This document shows, piece by piece, positions 55,563 through 64,000 of a stretch of DNA of 64,000 nucleotides. The translations under genes and the position numbers were made by a program. Where the stretch lies: assembly GCA_024734495.1 (NCBI GenBank), contig JALMQS010000137.1, positions 620,001-684,000 of the forward strand, written 5' to 3'. The notes under the pieces were generated by a model. It saw only the letters and a list, made by a program, of their open reading frames with translations, was not told the origin of the DNA and made no database searches. The DNA is from Forficula auricularia. Its lineage: Eukaryota > Arthropoda > Insecta > Dermaptera > Forficulidae. Numbering within the stretch: the stretch's first letter is position 1; every line of letters begins with the position of its first letter.

Positions 55563-56296
55563 TTTAAGTCGATTCTTCCACGTTTTCAGTAGAGGTTGCC
55601 ATTAATAGTCAAAACATCAAAAATGGAATGCAATAAGGTTATTCCTCTAGTATTAGATAAGAATTGATCGTTATTTTTGATTTTAAGCCGATTCCTCCAT
55701 GTCTTCAGCAATGGTTACCAATAATAATCGAAGCGTCAAAAATCTAATGTAAAATTGTTATTCCTCGAGTATTATATGAGAATCGATTGCTATTTTTGAT
55801 TTTAAGTCGATTTCTCCATGTCTACAGCAATGGTTACTAATAATAGCCGAAATGTCAAAAATCCAATATAGAATGGTTATTCCTCAAGTACTAGATGAGA
55901 ATCAATCCCAATTTTTGATTTTAAGTCGATTCCTTTATGTCTTCAGCAATGGTTACCAATAAAAACCGAAACGTCAAAATTCCAATATAGAATGGTTATT
56001 CCTCAAGTACTAGATGAGAATCAATCGCTATTTTTGATTTCAAGTCGATTCCTCTATGTCTTCAGCAATGGTTACCAATAAAAACCGAAACGTCAAAAAT
56101 CCAATATAAAATGGTTATTCCTCAAGTACTAGATGAGAATCAATTGGTATTTTTGATTTTAAGTCGATTCCTCTATGTCTTCAGCAATGGTTACCAATAA
56201 AAACCGAAACGTCAAAAATCCAATATAGAATGGTTATTCCTCAAGTACTAGATGAGAATCAATCGCTATTTTTGGTTTAAAGTCGATTCCTCTATA
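55563..56296 (+). repeat. Tandem array of ~119-bp units with hammerhead-like 3' half
   Basis: Unit starts (TTTTAAGTCGATTC) lie near 55562, 55681, 55800, 55919, 56038, 56158 and a partial 56277. Each unit has TCTTCAGCAATGGTTACCAA, TAATAACCGAAACGTCAAAA: a stem II-like GGTTA/TAACC hairpin followed by GAAACGTC, as in the ribozyme motifs. The expected CTGANGA is replaced by CAGCAA, so the unit is hammerhead-like but without the 5' core. A single inverted copy lies at 55405-55490. Confidence 0.7.
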
Positions 56297-56454
56297 AAGG
56301 TAACGGATAAGAAAAGAACGCAGTTGCTATGGTTACTTATAAACTTTCCTCCCAAATTTTTAGCATTTCACAGAGAAAAGCCTATCCACTCGTCCTATAT
56401 TACCATAAACAGATCAAATGAATAAATTTTAAAGAATTCAAAAATCTTACTTTA

Positions 56455-56988
56455 GAGTAAAGTACTTTAAAATATAATTTCACTAAAAACTTTATTTAAC
56501 CTTTTTTGTCGGCCCCAAGGTACTTAATTAGAATATTAAATTTCATCAAAATTGGTTAAGTCATTTTGAAGATATTTAGAAAAAACTAAAAATGTACTGA
56601 AATAAATAATGTTGTATAATACTAATGTTTGTGGGCCGATATGTACCAAAAACTAATCAGCGCTTCATTTTGTTAAAATGATCGTAGGTTTTCAATTTCA
56701 TTTCAATCGGTGCAAAGGTGTGGAAAAAATCGTGGACCAAAAAAACGATAACATCCATCCATCCGCACGCACTTCCAAAAAAAATGGCACTTTTTGGGCT
56801 CTCGCCGAGATTCCAGGTAACTTTTGGCAAAACCGCCACGTGCTAAAATTCAATCTCATTGAATACTTCAATTTGTGACCTTAATTGAGTCCATGGGTTC
56901 CGTAGTCTTTACCCGAGGACCCGTTGAAGTCGCGCTTGCCGCGTGACCGATTGCAATAGTTTCTCCCATGCTTCGCATTGGATTAAGT
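56455..56988 (-). mobile_element. Dispersed element Y, copy 2
   Basis: The reverse-oriented copy of 28152-28693 ends TCCAATGCGAAGCATGGGAG on the minus strand. The distal end is partly eroded (TTTTAAAGTACTTT remains at ~56472). It contains the second version of the 66-codon open frame (plus 56678-56878). Confidence 0.65.
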
Positions 56989-57194
56989 AAAAAATATTTT
57001 ATGTTCTTTCAAAAAATATATTCAATTTTTTTTTTCTAGTTAAATTTTTTCATTTTTTATACCTCTTTAAAATGTGGTAGATCTTTATGCACCACCCTGT
57101 ATTTTAAAAATATTTTTTTTTATTGTATGATAAACATTTAAACTCTTTAGTTGTCTTTATTATTTAAGTATTGAAGTGTTTCTAAGTCACAATA

Positions 57195-57235
57195 AAATAT
57201 GGCGGGGCGAGGGCGGCGACGGCGGCAGACAAAAG
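57195..57235. repeat. GGCGGCGACGGCGGC patch
   Basis: A short, very GC-rich trinucleotide-like patch inside the right part of the hAT element. It has no reading frame context. Confidence 0.6.
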
Positions 57236-57552
57236 TAACTAGACCATACAGTCATTTAATAGGTTGATAAATTATCATTTTAAGGGTGCATTCAGTTTTG
57301 ACTTTATGATGGGATGCAGTAATGTAAAAAAATGCATAGGTAATTAGTAAAATTATTTTAGCAAACATAGTATTCACAAAATACAAAGATACCAAAAGAA
57401 TGTATTTAAATACAAGATACAAAATGGAAATGAAAAAAGTATTTCAGATATAAGATGAAAATACGTATTTTGTATATTTTATCTGTATTTCAAATACATA
57501 TATCTGTATTTCAATACTTGTATCTAAAATAAGTCACATCTCTGATTATTGA

Positions 57553-58118
57553 ATAACATTATTTTCAAAAACCCTTAAATTCTCATGGTTCTTTAGATTT
57601 TAGAAGTTATGTTTATAGAAAAAAAGATTACTGGGGATATTTGTCAAAAACACATCGAAACATGTCACAGAAAGAGCTCGTCTTTGAGAAGCCGAAAATG
57701 GACACGCTTTAAGAGATATGTTTTTTCACGAAGGTACTTAAAATTGTGATTGTGTCACTTCAATTCAATGTTGATTTTCTTCAAACAGCTCTAAGATTTT
57801 CACATAAATAAATACCTAAGCCTCTTTTCTAATTCCTTTTTTTTATTTGTTTCAGGTGAGTCATTCCTTCATTCAAAACATTCAATCCTCTCAATTGGAA
57901 ATGTAAGTCGATCATTTCTGATATTTATAAATGTATGCTTTAAGTCAATCCTTTATTATTCCCTCAATTCATTTACTCTACTAATTCCTATTGTACTCTA
58001 ACCCGGTCTATTTATGATTCCTTTCAGCTTACTCCATGATTAGGTACTCGTAATTTATCATAAATTCAGATCAGTAAACGTTGTTAATTCATTCTCATTG
58101 GAATACTATAAATAAATC
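57553..58118. other. Unassigned AT-rich stretch
   Basis: No gene or repeat is recognised. Confidence 0.3.
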
Positions 58119-58126
58119 ATATATCT

Positions 58127-59245
58127 CAGGGCTGTCCAACCCGCGGGCCGCATACGGCCCAGCACTCCAATGAATGCGGCCCGACATAAAATTATAAACT
58201 TCCTTAAAACATTGAGATTTTTACGTACTTACTGGAAAACATATCTGATACAATTTTACCTTGTATTTATTTTCTAAAATAAGAAGAAATTGAAAAATCA
58301 CCCCAAAAGTTTTCGAAGAATAAAAGGCATATTTTCAATTTTGGATGTGAAAAAATATATCAAGATTTCGGAAAATAATCGCAATTTTGGCATATTTTGA
58401 CTCTATTTTTATTAGATATAAATATTTTACTTGTAAACTTTCAGTCATTGAACTGAAAGAAAAATTTAATAATATCGCTTTATTAGAATTTTACAAAAAT
58501 TATCTACCCAGAAACACATACTAGTACTCATGACGTCACAATATTATTCCCCTTTTAGAAATATGTATTTACATATACCTAAGTGAAGATATTTTCAAGA
58601 ATAAAATTCACTAAAAGCAAAATTATCAGGTAAAAAATTTTCGAATATTAAATTTTTTTTTTTCTTTTTTAAATTATTGGATAAAAAACACTTGGTAGGT
58701 TTCACATTAAGATATAAGAAATAAAACGAATTTATTTTTTGAGAATCTTTAATCTCGATATATATATTTCGGGTGACTAACCCATATTCCGGAGAAACAG
58801 AAAATAACTGATATGAAATATATATTTCGAGATTAAAGATTCTCCAAAAATAAATACGTTTTATTTTTTATAACTTAACGTGAAACCTACTAAGTATTTT
58901 TTATCCAATAATTTAAAAAAAAAATGTTTCACCAAGTACCAACACCAAATTCCTTAAAAACTTTTAAAAATTATACTTAATCTCACATTTCCATTTACTA
59001 AAAATATTTATTATTTCAGTAATTAAAACTTTTTGAAACGTTAATTGACTCAAAAACAAAATTCTGAAGGAAAAGTACACAAAGACTGTAATGCTATGCC
59101 ATTTTTGCTTCTTTGTCATGGTGGATTTAATTAACTGGCTTTTTCGATTTACAAATATAAATAGAATTTAGTATATTTATGAGGGCCGAGAGAATTTTTC
59201 TTCTTCAAATGTGGCCCGTGTAAGCCAAAATGTTGGACACCCCTG
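58127..59245. mobile_element. hAT non-autonomous element, CAGGGCTGTCCAACCCG ends
   Basis: It starts CAGGGCTGTCCAACCCGCGG and ends GTTGGACACCCCTG, with ATATATCT / ATATATAT flanks (7 of 8 matching). It aligns with the fragment at 36703, including the decayed transposase text (ATTGAACTGAAA ... AATTATCTACCCAGAAACA). A foldback (about 58680-58925) sits inside. Confidence 0.75.
58680..58925. mobile_element. Nested foldback in hAT element
   Basis: TTGGATAAAAAACACTTGGT / AGGTTTCAC and AGAATCTTTAATCTCGATAT mirror each other on the right side. The centre holds GGGTGACTAACCC followed on one strand by GAAATAT, a very weak hammerhead likeness. Confidence 0.65.
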
Positions 59246-59249
59246 ATAT

Positions 59250-59690
59250 ATATCATTCGATTTTCTTTTAGGTCTATATTTTTTGTTTTTTACAATGTAT
59301 CAATTTCATCCAATTTAAATTATCTCTCTACTACACAACGAAATTAAAACTCCCCAAAGTTAATATGAGTTGATGATGATACTCCACAAGAGCTTGGGTG
59401 TTGTTAAATTCATTTGCGCTCCCGACCCTTTTCCCATTTAAGTAATAAGAGAGATGGTATTCTAGTTACAGAAACCTTTAAGATAATATAGTATAATATA
59501 GTGGAGTGAATTGAGAAGAAAACTAATAATGGAATAAAGAAAAATATTAAAAGACTTTATTTTAGTTTGAATCATAATATAATTAAATTGTTTAAAATTG
59601 TTCAATGAATTGAATCCATAACTTAATTAATTTATATTATAAGATCTTAGGAAATTGGATAAATAAATAAAATTCTAAGTTTTATATTAA
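59250..59690. other. Unassigned AT-rich stretch
   Basis: Nothing recognised. Confidence 0.3.
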
Positions 59691-59692
59691 AT

Positions 59693-59737
59693 AAGACGGA
59701 CGTTTCGTCAATACATTTTCGACTTCTTCAGAGACTT
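59693..59737 (-). ncRNA. Hammerhead-like motif, family G, complete core
   Basis: Minus strand: AAAGTCT, CTGAAGA, extra A, stem II GTCGA/TTGAC (one G-T), GAAAC, GTC, CGTCTT. Stem I shows 4 of 6 pairs. Confidence 0.65.
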
Positions 59738-59925
59738 TATATTCTTCAGCTCAATTGCCTGATATTATGTATTATACGAAACATTCTATCTTTTTTTAAT
59801 TAAATTATCTTATTCTTAAACAAATTGATTTTGCATGACAGTTTTGACTGTATTGAAAAATTATTGTGTTTAAGAATAAGATAAATTTAAATAAGCTGAC
59901 GTGTTCTAATGTGGCCATCCACTTG

Positions 59926-60183
59926 ACTTTACCATACAACCTGGCCCCTAAAATTATTTGTAACCAACAGACATTTTGACAAAACAATTATTATCTCGAA
60001 AAAATATAATTTTTTCGATATTCACTTATAGGAGCTTTTTTGTAGAGAGAAATACCATGGTTTCGCTCAATTTTTTAATCAAAATAGTTTCATCTGTTTT
60101 TGAGATATTTCGAAAAAAAGAAGGAAAAAAAACACTTTTTCATGCACGATTACAATACTTGACCATACTCTGTATGTTAAAAT
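59926..60183 (+). mobile_element. Family X short TIR element, 258-bp copy
   Basis: The ends ACTTTACCATACA and TGTATGTTAAAAT; shares CATGCACGATTACAATACTT and GAGATATTTCGAAAAAAAG with other copies. It includes the flank GTGTTCTAATGTGGCCATCC seen at 5.63 and 18.77 kb. Confidence 0.65.
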
Positions 60184-60238
60184 AAAAAGATAGAATGTTT
60201 CGTATAATAAATACATGATATCATACCATTGAGTTGAA

Positions 60239-60292
60239 GAATAAGTTCGCTGAAGAAGTCTCATATATAATGTCGAAAAGTCTGTCTTATTC
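60239..60292 (+). ncRNA. Hammerhead-like motif, family G, long stem I
   Basis: Plus strand: GAATAAG-TT-CG, CTGAAGA, A, GTC ... GTC, GAAA, A, GTC, TG-T-CTTATTC. Stem I has an outer 7-bp helix (GAATAAG/CTTATTC) and an inner 2-bp part around an internal loop, as natural type I hammerheads often do. Stem II is damaged (G-C, T-T, C-G). Confidence 0.6.
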
Positions 60293-60307
60293 AATATAAA
60301 ACTCTGA

Positions 60308-60309
60308 AT

Positions 60310-60340
<31 letters not shown>

Positions 60341-60343
60341 TTT
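60308..60343. repeat. TTTA microsatellite
   Basis: About nine ATTT units in a row. Confidence 0.9.
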
Positions 60344-60344
60344 C

Positions 60345-61430
60345 AACGGCTAATGCCTGATAATAGATACATTATATTATTACATACATACATTATAATA
60401 GCTTATAAATAAGGTAATAACAATAACAAAAACAAAATATCACATTAAAATAACTCATAAAATCTAACAATACTAATAATACGTCATAATAACAATATAC
60501 AATATAATGTTCACTCATAGATTAATGTTAGCTTTTTGAGAAAAATTGCAGCTCTGTTAATACTTAATGAGAAATCCAGAGGATTATCCAGTCGTTGTGC
60601 CAAATTATTGTAACATTGAGATAGTCTGAATACAGGATTTGCTTCAGAGTGCCTACTGCAAGGCATCTCTGGATGAAATGGTAATCTGTTTTTAATTCTG
60701 AATTTAATTTATTTATCAAATTTCCTAAGATCTTATAAATTATTTAAATTTTAAAATAGTTTTTTAGTGGTGTAGCTAATTTACAAAGTTTTTATTAACT
60801 CGCTTTCTTCTCTGTCTGTCTGTTCGGTAGAAATTTTGTAATCGATTTTAAAGTTCCCGATGAGCTAGAGACTTGAAACTTTAAACATCGATCAGAACTG
60901 GAGGATAATGCAATATCAACAGTTTTCTTGTCTGGAAGTTTGTTTGTCTGTCCGGTACAGATTTTGAAATCGATTCAACTCAGTTTCACGGCAACTCCCT
61001 TCAGATAGTTTATATATCAATCCTAAAACCATAGCAATTGCATGTATGATTACAGACGATACTACATTTGAAATATGTATTTTTGCTCAAGTTTTCGAAA
61101 TTATAAGGAGTATTGTTTTCACTCAAATTTTTATTTACTTGTCTTAATTAGAAATGTATGAATCATGGAGTAAAGTTGACACGTTTCTATTAACTCGCTT
61201 TCTTGTCTGTCTGTCTTTTCGGTACAAATCTGGCAAACGATCCAATTTCCTGCTGTCTCAGGCCGAGAAACTCAAATAAATCTGAAATTTGCCACATGTC
61301 TATGTCATAATCTGATGAAGATTAAAGTAAACAAAATTTTTAAAATTTTTAAAAATTTTAATATAAAATACTAAGCAAGTTTCACAAAAATAAAAGACAA
61401 TATGCTAGTTTAGCACGACTCTAAATATAT
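60345..61430. repeat. AT-rich stretch with repeated TCTGTCTGTCTG/CCGGTACA units
   Basis: TTAACTCGCTTTCTT(G/C)TCTG, TCTGTC, then TCGGTA(G/C)A(A/G)AT and CGATT(T/C)AA occurs about three times (60795, 60920 partial, 61190). It is an old internal repeat of a dispersed family. No gene. Confidence 0.5.
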
Positions 61431-61431
61431 A

Positions 61432-62682
61432 CCGGGTGAGTTTTTTATCTTGAGATAGTCTTATAACTCAAAAACAGTGCAATATATGAAAAAAAGTTTG
61501 AAATAAAAGTTTATTTATATCAAGGGGGAAGCTAAACTCCGCTATTGTTTGTTGACCTAGAACAAGCTTTCAAGGGTATTTCAAGGTCAACTTCTGTTTT
61601 TAAATGGAAACCTATATATTTTTTTACGGATCCTTAATCTTTAAAAAAAACTGAACAACTTTAATAAGAACTATTTTTTTATCTGACATCAAATAAACAA
61701 AATATTAAATCAATTAAATCTCAAAAAATATTCTTAATAATTATTTTTAACAATTATTTAGCTTAATTATCAAATAATGATGATTAAATAATTAATTATT
61801 AAATAAATAATTATTAAATCGAAAAGTCACAACAATGAAAATAAGTGTTTATAATGATATTAAAACTTCGTTATACTCAGATTTAAGAGATTATTTTCTA
61901 CTTAATAGATCTTTTTAAAATTCTTGAGCTTAAAAAAGTTTATTTCTCTTGTCAATCCAGAAGATAGTTATATTGTATTTCCATAATAAAATGGAGCATT
62001 TTTTGTTGAAGACAGAATTGAAATGGTCTTAATTCATGGTGAGTGTTGAAGAAGTGTTATGCGGCTGCCATTGAAATTACAAATGGATGTCGAGCGTTTT
62101 CCTGACAGGGATACACCCTCACGAGCTTCATTTTATCGTGTTGTAAATCTGTTTAAAAAAAACAGAAAGTGTAAAGGCTACAAAGAAACTGAAACAGGCC
62201 AAAATAACAAAATTGGAACTGGAATTCATCCAGAAGACTTGGAATACTCTCTGGAATATCACAGACCAATGTCGAAAAATTATTAAAATATTAATTATTA
62301 TTAAATTATTTATTTAATAATTAAATATTTGATCATTAATTGTTGATAATTAAGTTGAATAGTTGTTAAAAATAATTATTAGAATTTTTTTGAGATCTAA
62401 TTGATTTAATCATTTGTTTATTTGATGTCGGATGAAAAACTAGTTCTTGTGAAAGTTGCTCAGTTTTTTTTGATGATTAAGGATCCGTAAAGTAATATAT
62501 AGGATTCTATTTAAAAGACAGAAGTTGACCTTGAAATACCCTTGAAGGCTTGTTTTGGGTCAACAAATAATAGCGTAGTTTAGTTTCCCCCTCGATATAA
62601 ATAAACTTTTATTTGAAACTTTTTTCATATATTGCACTGTTTTTGAGTTATAGGACTGTCTCAAGATAAAAAACTCACCCGG
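61432..62682. mobile_element. Long-TIR (~400 bp) Tc1/mariner-type transposon, TA duplication
   Basis: TA|CCGGGTGAGTTTTTTATCTT ... AAGATAAAAAACTCACCCGG|TA. The arms extend to about 61810 and 62285 with many shared words (TTGACCT.GAA, GGATCCTTAATC, TTTATTTGATGTC). A transposase start lies between the arms. The outer ends GGGTGAGTTTTTTATCT resemble other mariner-type termini. Confidence 0.8.
62005..62286 (+). pseudogene. Transposase N-terminus, DUF4817-like helix-turn-helix
   Basis: The frame reads FVEDRIEMVLIHGEC, a stop, then after disruption LKLQMDVERFPDRDTPSRAS, FYRVVNLFKKN. DUF4817 has the pattern E...iv.iyGec..n...A...Y.erFPdR..Ps..tF.rv...f...G. The next residues include TGQNNKIGTGIHPEDLE and a stop. 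The catalytic domain is missing, so it is non-functional; the mariner-like C-terminus at 24.7 kb is the kind of domain usually joined to this one. Confidence 0.65.
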
Positions 62683-62689
62683 TATATTT

Positions 62690-63250
62690 CGGGGTATGAG
62701 CCCATCTTTAAGATGAAGATGTTTAAAATCGATTGCAAAATCACAATACTAAAAAGTAGGTAATTATTATCTAAATAAAAAAAAAAAAAAATAATAATCT
62801 AGCACGTTTTTAAAACGAACGAAAAAGTATAAAATAATTTCTCCTAGTCCCATATAACTCCATATAGATTGTCCTGAAAATTTGTGATTCTGACTGCAAT
62901 TTCGACTCTAAGGCAGGGAAGGGCTGCCCATGTGGAAAATGTTGAAAATTCCACAGGATCCGTATACAATTTGGGCCGTAAATTATAAGTAATAATAAGT
63001 AGAAAAAAACATTTTTTATTTATGGGATGGGCCGGTATTAATTTTTTCCAAATTTTAGGGCCAGTCCACTTCTGGTCCAAGGTTAACTTCACTTCCAACC
63101 AAGTTCATAAATAAATATATATAGGTATATGTTTATTTGGGTGGCGCCCGAAATCCCGACATGTGAAATTCAGGCTCATTTTTGATATTTTATTATCTTT
63201 TTTGATATTTACAAAAATATATATACTATCTGTAATTTGTATTTGACTAT
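62690..63250. other. Unassigned stretch with a long minus-strand open frame
   Basis: 62844-63098 (minus) is open for 84 codons and moderately mixed in composition (includes FSTFSTWAALPCLRVEIAVR). I do not recognise it; it has no partner in the window. It may be a transposon remnant or chance. Confidence 0.3.
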
Positions 63251-63330
63251 ATTAAATTGAAAGTTTTATATATTGAAGGAGACAATAAAAGAGTGTGTCT
63301 TCTGCTGGAATTATAAATTTTATTTATTTA

Positions 63331-63378
63331 TAACGAGACTATAGTTTCGAGGGCTTTTCCCTCTTCATCAGTCTATTA
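63331..63378 (-). ncRNA. Hammerhead ribozyme candidate, family B, intact core
   Basis: Minus strand: TAATAGA (63378-63372), CTGATGA (63371-63365), extra A (63364), stem II GAGGG/CCCTC (63363-63359 with 63353-63349) around AAAAG, GAAA (63348-63345), CTATAG, TC with GTC at 63339-63337, then TCGTTA. Stem III can form 3 bp (A-T, C-G, T-A) with a 2-nt loop. Stem I pairs with one bulged A. Confidence 0.7.
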
Positions 63379-63441
63379 AAATTGTTTTAAAGGAATTAAT
63401 TTTTGAATTCATAAATTAATTCCTGTGAATCCATTGTAATA

Positions 63442-63457
63442 GACTGATGAAGAGGGC
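63442..63457 (+). ncRNA. Truncated hammerhead motif, family B
   Basis: GACTGATGAAGAGGG is present; the rest of stem II and GAAAC are replaced by LINE sequence. Confidence 0.5.
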
Positions 63458-64000
63458 CACCCCCACTCAACTCCTTATATTATACAAGGCTCAAATTCGC
63501 CCCTGTCTTGAATATTGCTCGCATTTGTGGAGAGGAGCCTCCAAGTATTCTCTTAATACCTTAGATGCAATTCAGAGGCGAGCTATCAGACTAATAGGCG
63601 ATCCTACATTAACTGACACTCTCGACTCCCTAGCCCATCGTAGATCTGTCTCCGCCCTATCCCTTTTTTTATAGATATTACCATGGCTTTTGTTCTGACG
63701 AAATAAAATCGATAATCCCACTAAAGGCCTCATTTGCCCGAAATACACGATTTTCTAAAATTCAACACACCTACGCGCTTAAACTAGATACTAATCGAAC
63801 AAATGCATTCGCCAATTCATTTATCCCTATGACATCTAGAGACTGGAATTCTCTTCCCCCGACCGTCTTTCCAGCTACTTATAACCTTCAAACTTTCAAG
63901 ACCAGCATCCACAGATACCTTCGACCTCTACTCAATCCCTAAATCTCCCCTTATCTTCACGTTACAAGGGTCCACCACGGACTTCAGAGGTTGTACCTTC
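63458..64000 (+). pseudogene. LINE ORF2 C-terminal part, runs off the window
   Basis: The plus strand reads QLLILYKAQIRPCLEYCSHL, WRGASKYSLNTLDAIQRRAI, RLIGDPTLTDTLDSLAHRRS, VSALSLF, then a frameshift near 63670 in a T run, then ASFARNTRFSKIQHTYALKL, DTNRTNAFANSFIPMTSRDW, NSLPPTVFPATYNLQTFKTS and a stop near 63942. LyktqIrp.leYcshlW......l..ld.vQrrAirlI.dp is the well-known segment after the reverse transcriptase in Jockey/I/Nimb-like LINEs. It shares the 3' part with 8.3-8.56 kb. It is 5' truncated and frameshifted; the 3' UTR continues past the window end. Confidence 0.85.

Larger units (their letters stand above)
55292..57099. mobile_element. Mariner-type TIR element inserted in hAT, carrying other repeats
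   Basis: TA|CAGTGTGGGGCATAAAGATC ... GCACCACCCTG|TA. Arms of about 100 bp (TAAAGATCTACCACATTTT, GAGGTATA, AAATTTAACTAGAAAAAA) mirror each other. Inside are one inverted and about six direct ~119-bp units (55425-56290) and element Y copy 2. There is no transposase. Confidence 0.8.
54920..57544. mobile_element. hAT element with perfect 8-bp duplication, hosting nested elements
   Basis: ATTATTGA (54912-54919) and ATTATTGA (57545-57552) flank CAGAGATGTAC ... ACATCTCTG. An 8-bp duplication and CAGAGATG ends are hAT features. Without the mariner-type insert (55292-57099) the element would be about 0.8 kb. The ends contain runs of GATACTTTTAC / AAATACGTATTTT-like subterminal motifs, as in many hAT elements. 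Confidence 0.85.
59665..60310. mobile_element. Hammerhead family G inverted-repeat element, interrupted by family X
   Basis: The left arm (AAATTCTAAGTTTTATATTA, AATAAGACGGACG) and the right arm (GTCTTATTCAATATAAAACT, CTGAATTT) mirror each other. Inner arms (ACGAAACATTCTATCTTTTT) also mirror. The middle is occupied by a family X element (59926-60183). Confidence 0.7.
63250..63457. mobile_element. Hammerhead family B inverted-repeat element, right half lost to a LINE
   Basis: Arm GAAGGAGACAATAAAAGAGT, GTCTTCTGCTGGAATTATAA, then the minus motif, then an axis near 63397 and the start of the plus motif (TAATAGACTGATGAAGAGGG). The latter is cut at about 63456 by the LINE fragment. Confidence 0.75.

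Noticed and set aside
58740..58830. Hammerhead-like string GGGTGACTAACCC / GAAATAT in a foldback
   Set aside because: The CTGANGA core cannot be found at the right place on either strand.
62844..63098. 84-codon minus-strand frame
   Set aside because: Mixed composition but no recognisable domain, no partner and no expression evidence; kept only as an unassigned stretch.
1..64000. CRISPR arrays, bacterial operons, ribosome binding sites, prophage
   Set aside because: Tandem units here have no regular repeat-spacer pattern, and the content is clearly eukaryotic.

Overview
This 64 kb window looks like AT-rich, gene-poor DNA from an invertebrate animal, probably an arthropod. The reasons are a base composition around 70% A+T by eye, abundant Tc1/mariner-type, hAT, Helitron-type and non-LTR elements, tRNA-derived SINEs, and the absence of any long open reading frame. 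No species is claimed. I see no intact host protein-coding gene. Every recognisable coding stretch is a broken piece of a transposable element: LINE reverse transcriptase or LINE 3' ends at about 1.4-1.8, 8.3-8.6, 21.1-21.6, 32.5-32.7, 45.5-45.6 and 63.5-64 kb; mariner-like transposase at 24.7-25.0 kb; Tc1-like at 43.1 kb; a DUF4817-like transposase N-terminus at 62.0-62.3 kb; and hAT transposase C-termini at 37.0-37.2 and 55.1-55.3 kb.

Layout. 0-14 kb: a tRNA-like unit, a TIR element with a LINE piece inside it, a minus-strand tRNA-SINE, a five-unit diverged minisatellite, small TIR elements and a minus-strand Helitron-like element with a GC-rich 3' end. 12.8-13.5 kb: the first hammerhead-bearing inverted repeat. 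14.5-24 kb: a second Helitron-like 3' end, a GC-rich island with a TATA box, a 5S rRNA-derived unit, MITEs, a LINE 3' end, a possible Harbinger element and a second unusually balanced block (23.5-23.95 kb), which is the best candidate for conserved non-coding regulatory DNA. 24-47 kb: snap-back mariner, several hammerhead-bearing inverted repeats and two copies of dispersed family Y/Z/V repeats. 48-60 kb: a plus-strand Helitron-like element, a tRNA-SINE with a central domain, a tiny TIR element inserted into a hammerhead motif, a Harbinger-type MITE, a SINE with a perfect 9-bp target duplication, and a hAT element (perfect 8-bp duplication) that contains a mariner-type element, which in turn contains a tandem array of 119-bp units. 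60-64 kb: a long-TIR transposon and a LINE 3' end reaching the window edge.

The most interesting signal is a swarm of hammerhead-ribozyme-like motifs in at least eight sequence-unrelated families. The shared layout is stem I, CTGANGA, one extra A/T, a stem II hairpin, GAAAC, a short stem III, a NUH site, then the other strand of stem I. Stem pairing is kept while stem sequence changes completely between families. Most lie in divergent (minus then plus) pairs inside long inverted repeats. This resembles the hammerheads known from Penelope-like retroelement terminal repeats, but no Penelope reverse transcriptase is visible here.
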